DNA from: DATGKD01 sp035294855
GTDB taxonomy: Bacteria > Actinomycetota > Acidimicrobiia > Acidimicrobiales > UBA8190
NCBI GenBank assembly: GCA_035294855.1
Contig: DATGKD010000042.1
Span: 1-10,692, forward strand
DNA length: 10,692 nt
Direction: 5' to 3'
Part shown: piece by piece, positions 5,544 to 10,692 of the stretch
How the letters are laid out: the number at the start of each line of letters is the position of its first letter
Numbering within the stretch: the stretch's first letter is position 1
Position numbers and translations under genes: made by a program
The notes under the pieces: generated by a model
Database searches by the model: none
What the model was told of the DNA's origin: nothing
Seen by the model: only the letters and a program-made list of their open reading frames with translations

Positions 5544-8030
5544 GTGCGCGTGCCTCTGTCATGGATGTGCGACTACGCACCGTTCGACCGCGACCCGGCG
5601 GAGCTGGCCGGTGCGCTCGACGACCTCGGCCTCGTCGTGGAGGAGGTTCAGCACATCGGCGCCGGGCTCGGCGACGTGGTCGTGGCCCGTGTGCTCGACG
5701 TCGGGCCCATCCCCGGGGCGGACCGCATCCGGCGCGTGGTCGTCGACGCCGGCGGGGAGCCGGTCGAGGTGGTGTGCGGCGCGTGGAACTTCCAGCCGGG
5801 CGACGTGGTGCCATTCGCACCGGCGGGGGCGACGCTGCCGGGCGGCCTGCGCATGGAGCGGCGACGCATCCGCGGCGTGGTGTCGAACGGCATGCTGTGC
5901 TCGGGACGCGAGCTCGGCCTCTCCGACGACCAGGAAGGCATCCTCGTGCTGGGCTCGGGGCCGGACACCTTCGAGCCCGGCGCGCCGTTCGTCGAAGCCC
6001 TCGGCATCGAGCGCGACGTCGTCTTCGACATCGCGGTCGAGGCCAACCGCCCCGATGCCTGGTGCGTCGCCGGCGTGGCACGCGATCTCGCCGCCGCGCT
6101 CGGGCTCCCCTTCGCCATCGCCGACCCCGCCCCGGTGGCGACCGACCCCTCCGCCACGGCGGCGGACCTCACCACCGTGGAGGTGGTCGACGACGACCTG
6201 TGCCCCCGCTTCACGGCGCGTGTCCTGCTCGACGTCGAGGTGCAGGACTCGCCGACGTGGCTGGCGCGCCGCCTCACGCTCGCCGGCATGCGCCCGATCA
6301 ACAACGTCGTCGACGCGTCGAACTACGTCATGCTCGACCTGGGCCAGCCCACCCACCCCTACGACCTCGACCGGGTGGCGGGCGGGGGGCTCCGGGTGCG
6401 TGCCGCGCGCCCGGGCGAACATGTGGTCACCCTCGACGGCATCGAGCGCGTGTTGGGGGAGCACGCCGTGGGCGTCGGTGACGACCGGCGCGACTGCCTG
6501 ATCTGTGACGCGCACGACGCCCCGATCGGGATCGGCGGGGTCATGGGAGGTGCCACGACCGACATCGCCGCCGCCACGGGCACCGTCCTGCTCGAGGCGG
6601 CGTACTTCTCTCCCATGGCGATCGCCCGCACGTCCAAGCGGCTCGGGTTGCGAACCGAGGCGTCGGCGCGCTTCGAGCGCGGCTGCGACCCCGAGGGCAT
6701 CGACCGCGCCGCCGGGCGCCTGTGCGAGCTCTTGGCCGCGACGTCGGGCCCGTCGTTCCGGCAGGCACAGGGAGTCGTCGACGTGCGCGGCCCGGTGCCC
6801 GGGCCGACGCGCGTGCACGTGCGCACGGCGCGAGTGAACAGCCTGCTCGGCAGCCAACTCGACGACACCGACGTGGTCGCCTATCTCGAGCCGATCGGCT
6901 TCAGGGTCCAGCGGCCGGCACTGGGCGAGCTCGCCGTGACCGTGCCGACCTTCCGCCCGGACACCGCACGCGAGGTGGACGTCATCGAGGAGATCGCCCG
7001 CCACCACGGTTACGGTCGCCTCCCGAGACGACGGCCGTTCGCCCCGCAGGTGGGACGCCTGTCGCCGTACCAGCGCGAGCGCCGGCTCGTGCGCGAGATC
7101 GTCGCCGGGCTGGGAGCGCACGAGGCGTGGACCGCGTCGCTCCTCGCGCCCGACGACCATCGCCGGGTGCAGATGGGCCCGGGGATCAGGGTGACAAACC
7201 CCCTGGCGCCGGACGAAAGCGAGCTGCGGCAGGGGCTCCTGCCCGGTGTGCTGCGGGCCCTCGCGTTCAATGCGGATCGGCGGCAAGGTGAGCTGCGCCT
7301 GTTCGAGGTGGGCCACGTCTTTCCGCCTCCCGATGGCGAGCGAGTGGCGCGCGCCCTGGAGCACAACGGCGCCACCGTCGTCGACGAGCGCGAGATGCTC
7401 GGCGTGGCGCTGGCCGACGCGGGGGACGACGCGCGCGCCGCATCGGAGGCGTGGCAGGTGCTTAGCGAGGCGCTCGGGATCGAAGGTGTCGACATGGTGG
7501 CGCCCGTCGAGGGTTCGCGCCCCGAGATCACCGTCCCCCCGGGGCTGCACCCCACGCGGGCGGCGTGCCTGGTGCTGCGCGACACCGCCCAGTCCGGCGT
7601 GGTGGGCGTGGTCGGCGAGGTCGACCCCGCGGTGCTCGACGCCTTCGGTCTCGGCGGAGGGCGGCGGGTGGGCTGGATCGAAGTCGACCTCGGGCGGCTG
7701 CTCGAGTCGGCGCCTCGGCGCAGCCAGCTGTTGGCGCCGGTGACGCGGTTCCCGTCGAGCGATGTCGACCTGGCGTTCGTCGTCGACGACGGCGTGCCTG
7801 CGGCGGTTGTCTTGCAGACACTGCAACATGCCGGGGGCGAGCTGCTCGAATCAGCCGCGCTGTTCGACGTCTACCGCGCACCGGGCGCCCGGGCGGGTGA
7901 GCGCAGCCTGACGTTCCGGTTGCGCTTCCGTTCCTTCGAGCACACCCTCACCGACGACGAGGTCGGTGCCGTGCGCAGCGCGTGCATCGTGGCGGTCGAA
8001 GAGGCGCATGGCGCGAGGCTGCGGACATGA
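5544..8030 (+). CDS. pheT: Phenylalanine-tRNA ligase beta subunit
   Basis: The tRNA-binding and editing partner of PheS; 828 residues, usual length for the full bacterial form. Order of domains: N-terminal MRVPLSWMCDYAPFD; tRNA-binding OB domain about 42-150 (GDVVVARVLDVGPIPGADRI, RRIRGVVSNGMLCSGRELGL); B3/B4 editing region about 215-385 (GMRPINNVVDASNYVMLDLG, QPTHPYDLD, GGVMGG); B5 about 420-490; catalytic-like core about 495-700 (FRPDTAREVDVIEEIARHHG, NPLAPDESELRQGLLPG); and the C-terminal ferredoxin-fold anticodon-binding domain about 730-828 (VTRFPSSDVDLAFVVDD to the end). GTG 5544 has GGAGAG at 5533-5538, 5 nt upstream. TGA 8028-8030 overlaps the start of the cupin gene as ATGA. Confidence 0.97.
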   Translation: MRVPLSWMCDYAPFDRDPAELAGALDDLGLVVEEVQHIGAGLGDVVVARVLDVGPIPGADRIRRVVVDAGGEPVEVVCGAWNFQPGDVVPFAPAGATLPGGLRMERRRIRGVVSNGMLCSGRELGLSDDQEGILVLGSGPDTFEPGAPFVEALGIERDVVFDIAVEANRPDAWCVAGVARDLAAALGLPFAIADPAPVATDPSATAADLTTVEVVDDDLCPRFTARVLLDVEVQDSPTWLARRLTLAGMRPINNVVDASNYVMLDLGQPTHPYDLDRVAGGGLRVRAARPGEHVVTLDGIERVLGEHAVGVGDDRRDCLICDAHDAPIGIGGVMGGATTDIAAATGTVLLEAAYFSPMAIARTSKRLGLRTEASARFERGCDPEGIDRAAGRLCELLAATSGPSFRQAQGVVDVRGPVPGPTRVHVRTARVNSLLGSQLDDTDVVAYLEPIGFRVQRPALGELAVTVPTFRPDTAREVDVIEEIARHHGYGRLPRRRPFAPQVGRLSPYQRERRLVREIVAGLGAHEAWTASLLAPDDHRRVQMGPGIRVTNPLAPDESELRQGLLPGVLRALAFNADRRQGELRLFEVGHVFPPPDGERVARALEHNGATVVDEREMLGVALADAGDDARAASEAWQVLSEALGIEGVDMVAPVEGSRPEITVPPGLHPTRAACLVLRDTAQSGVVGVVGEVDPAVLDAFGLGGGRRVGWIEVDLGRLLESAPRRSQLLAPVTRFPSSDVDLAFVVDDGVPAAVVLQTLQHAGGELLESAALFDVYRAPGARAGERSLTFRLRFRSFEHTLTDDEVGAVRSACIVAVEEAHGARLRT

Positions 8031-8365
8031 ACGCCGGTCGTGGGTCACCCGACCGCAGCGTCAGTTCGCCCGATGCCCGGCGCATCCCGGGCGGACCGTG
8101 GTCGCCCGAGGAGGCCGCGTCGGCGTTGCGCGCCGAGGGCCTCGAGCCGACCACGTGGGGGAACGGGCCCAGCACGGAATACGGATGGCACCGCCACCCC
8201 TTGCCCAAGGTGTTGTTCTGCGTACGCGGCTCCATCGTGTTCCACACCCGCCACGGCGAGCTGGCCCTCGGGGTGGGCGACCGCCTCGAGCTCGCCGTCG
8301 GCGTGGAGCACGCCGCCACGGTCGGACCCGACGGCGTGGAGTGCGTGGAGGCATACCGGTCGTAG
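8027..8365 (+). CDS. Small cupin-domain protein translationally coupled to pheT
   Basis: A 112-residue single-domain cupin. Cupin motif 1 is seen as YGWHRHPLPKVLFCVRG (H55, H57; the usual Glu position is taken by K61) and motif 2 as GVGDRLELAVGVEHAATVG (H95). Three histidines could still bind a divalent metal; the replaced Glu makes a 3-His site or a non-catalytic role possible. The N-terminal 40 residues are polar and end in an EEAASALRAEGL helix. No substrate can be assigned. ATG 8027-8029 shares ATGA with the pheT stop, so it is probably the last gene of the operon. The frame extends upstream to 7982 within pheT, but ATG 8027 is the coupled start. A cupin between pheT and argC is not part of the usual actinobacterial order. 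Confidence 0.85.
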   Translation: MNAGRGSPDRSVSSPDARRIPGGPWSPEEAASALRAEGLEPTTWGNGPSTEYGWHRHPLPKVLFCVRGSIVFHTRHGELALGVGDRLELAVGVEHAATVGPDGVECVEAYRS

Positions 8366-8390
8366 CGGCCTGACCCGACTGGTCGACCGA

Positions 8391-8426
8391 CTGGCACCGC
8401 CGCGGTGCGGCGAGGACAATCGCGCC
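8391..8426 (+). promoter_or_regulatory. Candidate promoter of the sco-ctaG unit, with embedded hairpin
   Basis: CTGGCA at 8391-8396 (four of six -35 consensus bases) is followed after 18 nt by GACAAT at 8415-8420 and, 6 nt later, by the GTG start at 8427, giving a leaderless arrangement with no Shine-Dalgarno sequence. A perfect stem CGCCGC/GCGGCG with a GGT loop (8398-8412) lies in the spacer. In read-through RNA from the pheT operon this hairpin could act as a terminator before the new transcript begins. Confidence 0.4.
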
Positions 8427-9188
8427 GTGGAGGGTCGTTCATCGGTGGCGGCGCTTTCCGTGGTGCTCGTCTGCGCGGCGCTGTCGGTGTTTCTGGCGGC
8501 GTGCAGCTCCGACCCGGCCGCACCGACGGCACTCGGCACGGTGATGCACCGCAGCGTGCCGTCGTCGGTGAGCCAGATCACGCTGACCGACCAGCGCGCC
8601 AGGGACCTCGACCTTTCGTCGTGGCGGGGGAAGACGGTCATGATCGTGCCGTTCCTCACCCTGTGCACCGACATCTGTCCGTTGGACACCGGGAACCTGC
8701 TGCAGGTGCAGCGTGCGCTCGCCGCTGACGGGGTCGCCCGCCACGTGCAGCTCGTCGAGCTGAGCATCGACCCCGGGCGCGACACGCCGGCGCGCCTCGC
8801 CGCCTACGCCACCCTGACCGGGGCTTCCTGGGAGCTCGTCACCGAGTCGGCGGCCGCCGCCGGGCGACTCGAGCAGTTCTTCGGGTGGGACGTCCAGCGC
8901 GTGGCGGAGGACACGCCACCCTCGATCGACTGGTGGACGAAGCAGCCACTCACCTACGACGTCAACCACGCCGACGGGTTCGTCCTGCTCGACCGGCGCG
9001 GCGACGAGATCTTCTCCACCGCGGCGGCCCCCGACTTCCACGGGACGCTCAACCCGACGTTGCACGGTCTCCTCAACGACGAAGGCCGTGACCACCTCGC
9101 CCATCCCCTGCACCCGGGCTGGAACCCGGCTGGGGCCCTCGGGGCGTTGGGCTGGGCCGTGGGCCGATCCCTTCCGGCGGCGTCGTGA
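8427..9188 (+). CDS. Sco1/SenC-family copper chaperone lipoprotein
   Basis: A 253-residue protein. Residues 1-25 are a lipoprotein signal (hydrophobic ALSVVLVCAALSVFLAA) with a lipobox ending at C26, so the mature protein is predicted to be anchored on the outer face of the cytoplasmic membrane. The thioredoxin-like fold carries the Sco copper site: C80-x3-C84 followed by Pro (TLCTDICPLDTG) and H181 in DVNHADGFVLLD. Sco proteins deliver copper to, or reduce, the CuA site of cytochrome c oxidase subunit II. Residues about 160-176 (SIDWWTKQPLT) vary more. The start GTG 8427 fits the signal peptide and the -10 box; the longer in-frame extension upstream runs through the cupin gene. The stop overlaps ctaG as GTGA, so the two oxidase assembly genes form one unit. 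Confidence 0.88.
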   Translation: MEGRSSVAALSVVLVCAALSVFLAACSSDPAAPTALGTVMHRSVPSSVSQITLTDQRARDLDLSSWRGKTVMIVPFLTLCTDICPLDTGNLLQVQRALAADGVARHVQLVELSIDPGRDTPARLAAYATLTGASWELVTESAAAAGRLEQFFGWDVQRVAEDTPPSIDWWTKQPLTYDVNHADGFVLLDRRGDEIFSTAAAPDFHGTLNPTLHGLLNDEGRDHLAHPLHPGWNPAGALGALGWAVGRSLPAAS

Positions 9189-10159
9189 ACCTGAGCGCAC
9201 CTCTCCTTGCGGATGCTGCGCCCCCCGACATCTGGCACAACCTCGGGGCGACGCAGATCGCGTTCACGCCGACCGTGCTGATCGCGGGTGCGCTCGCGCT
9301 GTACCTCTGGGGGGCGTGGCGCGTGGGCCGTGTGCACCCCGGCGAGCCGTGGGCCGCCCGCCGTACGGTGTCGTTCGCCGCGGCGATGGCGGTCACCTTC
9401 GTGGCCATCGAGCTGTTCGTCGGCGTCTACGACGACAGCCTCTTCTACGACCACATGATCCAGCACCTGCTGCTCATCATGGTGGCCGCCCCCTTGATCG
9501 CCCTCGGCGCGCCGCTCGACCTCCTGGCGCGCGCCACCGCCGGCCGAGCGCACCGATGGGTGACGCGGATCCTGCGCTCGGAAGTGGCGCACGCGCTCGG
9601 CCATCCGATCACCGCGCTCGCGCTCTACGCGGGCTTCATCCCGGTGGCGCACCTCACCGGCCTGTACAACGCCGCGCTCACCAACGACCTCTTGCACGAC
9701 AACGAGCACCTCGCGTTCCTCGTCATCGGCTACCTGTTCTGGCGCCAGGTCGTCGCCGTCGAGCCCCGCAGGCCGCTGTCACCGCCGTTGCGGCTCGTCT
9801 ACCTGATGCTGGCGGTGCCGGTGGACACGTTCGCCGGGCTGACGCTCGTGTCGGCGTCGAGCGAGCTCTTCCCCCACTACGCCGACGTGCACCGCACGTG
9901 GGGGCCATCTCTCGTGGGGGACCTGCACGTCGGCGGGGCGATCATGTGGGTGGGCGGCGACACGTTGATGGTGCTCGCCATGATCCCCGTCGTCGTGCAG
10001 TGGTTGCGCTACGAGAACGAAAGGGCGGCCCTCTTGGATGCCGAGCTCGATGCGGCAGAAGAAGAGGCGGCGCGGGGGCCCGAGGCTGCCGGCCGGGGGC
10101 CGTCGGCGCTGTCCGACCTGTCAGGACGGCGGCCCGGCGTCGACTTCGGCGAGCAGTGA
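9185..10159 (+). CDS. CtaG-family (caa3_CtaG) cytochrome c oxidase assembly membrane protein
   Basis: A 324-residue integral membrane protein with about seven predicted hydrophobic segments (near residues 23-43, 62-82, 92-112, 138-158, 173-191, 203-223 and 250-273). Hallmarks of the caa3_CtaG family are the histidines in FYDHMIQHLLLIMVAAP (H90, H94), NDLLHDNEHLAFL (H171, H175) and GDLHVGGAIMWVGGD (H248), probably metal ligands on or in the membrane. Members are needed for assembly of caa3-type oxidase in Bacillus and are widespread in Actinobacteria. They differ from the Cox11-type protein also called CtaG. The C-terminal 50 residues are a charged, probably cytoplasmic tail. GTG 9185 overlaps the sco stop (GTGA). 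The last 39 bp overlap the convergent minus-strand gene. No oxidase structural gene is in the window. Confidence 0.87.
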   Translation: MNLSAPLLADAAPPDIWHNLGATQIAFTPTVLIAGALALYLWGAWRVGRVHPGEPWAARRTVSFAAAMAVTFVAIELFVGVYDDSLFYDHMIQHLLLIMVAAPLIALGAPLDLLARATAGRAHRWVTRILRSEVAHALGHPITALALYAGFIPVAHLTGLYNAALTNDLLHDNEHLAFLVIGYLFWRQVVAVEPRRPLSPPLRLVYLMLAVPVDTFAGLTLVSASSELFPHYADVHRTWGPSLVGDLHVGGAIMWVGGDTLMVLAMIPVVVQWLRYENERAALLDAELDAAEEEAARGPEAAGRGPSALSDLSGRRPGVDFGEQ

Positions 10160-10492
10160 CCGGCCGCGCGGGCCGAGCCATGGCTCGAGCGCGTACCGGT
10201 CGTCGGGGGACAAGGCCTCGAGGAACGACCATGCGACCGCTTCGCGCCCGTCCTCCGACGCCTCGGCGACCGCGTCGATCGCAGCCGAGCAGCTCGCCAG
10301 CACGCGGCGGTGGCGGACGGGGTCGGTGAGGAGTTCGGCCACGTAGTCGGCCAGCTCAGCGAAGGCGGCGGCCGCCCCCGGGTCGCCGTCGCAGGCCTCG
10401 GCCAGCGCGACGTAGCGGTCGCCGAAACCCGCCACGGCCTCCAGGATCGTCTCCACCACCGGGTCGACCACGTGCTCGTCGGGGTCGACCAC
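10121..10492 (-). CDS. Hypothetical acidic protein, divergent from argC
   Basis: A 123-residue, soluble, acidic, Ala/Asp/Glu-rich protein with predicted helices throughout (VVETILEAVAGFGDRYVALA, FAELADYVAELLTDPVRH, CSAAIDAVAEA) and a C-terminal stretch SPDDRYALEPWLGPRGRSLL. I do not recognise the family; no catalytic motif, signal peptide or membrane segment is seen. Codon use (G/C at most third positions) supports real coding on this strand. Two in-frame GTG codons compete: 10498, directly abutting the -10 box, and 10492, 6 nt after it. I prefer 10492 because it repeats the spacing seen in two other genes here; 10498 would add two residues. Its 3' end overlaps ctaG by 39 bp in convergent orientation, so the two transcripts are antisense to each other. 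Confidence 0.72.
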   Translation of the reverse strand: MVDPDEHVVDPVVETILEAVAGFGDRYVALAEACDGDPGAAAAFAELADYVAELLTDPVRHRRVLASCSAAIDAVAEASEDGREAVAWSFLEALSPDDRYALEPWLGPRGRSLLAEVDAGPPS

Positions 10493-10498
10493 ACTCAC

Positions 10499-10528
10499 AG
10501 GCTATGGCGAGCAACGGTCCGGTATCAA
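10499..10528 (-). promoter_or_regulatory. Promoter of the minus-strand hypothetical gene
   Basis: On the minus strand TTGATA (10528-10523, five of six -35 consensus bases) is followed by 18 nt and TAGCCT (10504-10499), then 6 nt to the GTG at 10492. This is the best-looking -35/-10 pair in the window and predicts a leaderless mRNA. Confidence 0.55.
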
Positions 10529-10578
10529 GACCAATAGAGAGGACTGAAAGGCATAGGATGCGGGCGTTATGAGAGGCG

Positions 10579-10596
10579 CTTGCATATTCATGCATG
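10579..10596. promoter_or_regulatory. Putative ARG box (ArgR operator) upstream of argC
   Basis: The 18-bp site CTTGCATATTCATGCATG contains a perfect TGCAT-N4-ATGCA inverted repeat (10581-10594), the 5-4-5 layout of ArgR/AhrC operators. It sits directly before argC, the first gene of arginine operons repressed by arginine-bound ArgR. It covers the proposed -35 element. A weaker half-matching copy is centred 20 bp downstream (about 10601-10614, CGTAT-N4-TTGCG), the spacing expected for paired ARG boxes, and covers the -10 region. ArgR itself is not in the window. Confidence 0.6.
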
Positions 10597-10615
10597 ACAG
10601 CGTATTTTCTTGCGG
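10580..10615 (+). promoter_or_regulatory. argC: argC promoter, leaderless arrangement, overlapped by the ARG box
   Basis: TTGCAT (10580-10585), a 17-nt spacer and TATTTT (10603-10608) form a plausible promoter in an AT-rich island within GC-rich DNA. The start of transcription would fall about 7 nt after the -10 element, on the ATG at 10616. No Shine-Dalgarno sequence precedes this ATG. Confidence 0.5.
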
Positions 10616-10692
10616 ATGCGGGTCGGCATCGCCGGGGCGTCGGGATTCACGGGGGCCGAGCTGTTGCGCCTGTGCGTGGGGCATCCCGCCTT
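10616..10692 (+). CDS. argC: N-acetyl-gamma-glutamyl-phosphate reductase, N-terminal fragment (runs off window)
   Basis: ArgC reduces N-acetylglutamyl phosphate to the semialdehyde with NADPH, the third step of arginine synthesis. Only 25 codons are visible: MRVGIAGASGFTGAELLRLC followed by VGHPA. The GxxGxxG-type nucleotide-binding loop (GIAGASGFTGAELLRL) and the trailing HP are typical of the ArgC N-terminus. ATG 10616 places the first strand at the expected position. pheT followed by the arg operon is a common actinobacterial order; here four genes (cupin, sco, ctaG and the minus-strand gene) separate them. The rest of the arg operon would be expected to the right. Confidence 0.9.
   Translation, partial: MRVGIAGASGFTGAELLRLCVGHPA

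Noticed and set aside
4960..6501. 513-codon + strand frame across the pheS-pheT junction
   Set aside because: It is out of frame with both synthetase genes, and the product is Arg/Ser/Pro-rich without motifs.
5559..7829. Long open frame (756 codons) on the minus strand opposite pheT
   Set aside because: pheT is certain from its domains. The antisense product is a His/Arg/Gly-rich sequence with no recognisable motif, as expected from high-GC shadow frames.
8040..8426. Upstream extension of the sco frame
   Set aside because: It lies out of frame inside the cupin gene and would bury the lipoprotein signal peptide in the interior of the protein.
10569..10692. Possible leader peptide or alternative gene from ATG 10569
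   Set aside because: The frame runs out of phase through the start of argC, is Cys/Arg-rich and has no Shine-Dalgarno sequence; argC in the other frame is clear.

Overview
The window is high-GC DNA with GC-rich third codon positions, tightly packed and mostly on the + strand. The order infC-rpmI-rplT-RNA methyltransferase-pheS-pheT, followed at the right edge by argC, is typical of Actinobacteria. The proteins suggest a deep actinobacterium, perhaps of the Acidimicrobiia type; that placement is inference.

Left part (1-2100): a cold-shock-like protein whose N-terminus is a 12-bp tandem repeat encoding GPVT units; a perfect 28-bp palindrome; a GATase1/DJ-1-like plus AraC-type regulator (558-1571); and, convergent with it, a DUF1844-like protein (2084-1599) transcribed away from infC.

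Middle (2100-8365): a translation operon. IF-3 appears to start at a non-canonical AUC codon, then come L35, L20, a TrmH/SpoU-family RNA 2'-O-methyltransferase that appears to start at CUG inside a CTGA stop/start overlap, PheS, PheT and a small cupin protein joined to pheT by an ATGA overlap. Most junctions are overlapping or a few bases long, which suggests translational coupling.

Right part (8366-10692): a two-gene cytochrome c oxidase assembly unit (Sco-type copper lipoprotein and CtaG-type membrane protein, joined by GTGA), an unrecognised small gene on the minus strand, and the first 25 codons of argC. The argC promoter region holds an ArgR-box-like inverted repeat.

Two cross-cutting themes stand out. 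(1) Five transcription-unit-leading genes (the AraC-type regulator, the DUF1844-like gene, sco, the minus-strand small gene and argC) have a -10-like hexamer 6-7 nt before the start codon and no Shine-Dalgarno sequence, as expected for leaderless mRNAs, whereas infC, rpmI, rplT and pheT have clear Shine-Dalgarno sequences. (2) Two genes of the infC operon appear to use non-canonical start codons, the class that IF-3 itself discriminates against. I found no mobile element, CRISPR array, tRNA or rRNA.
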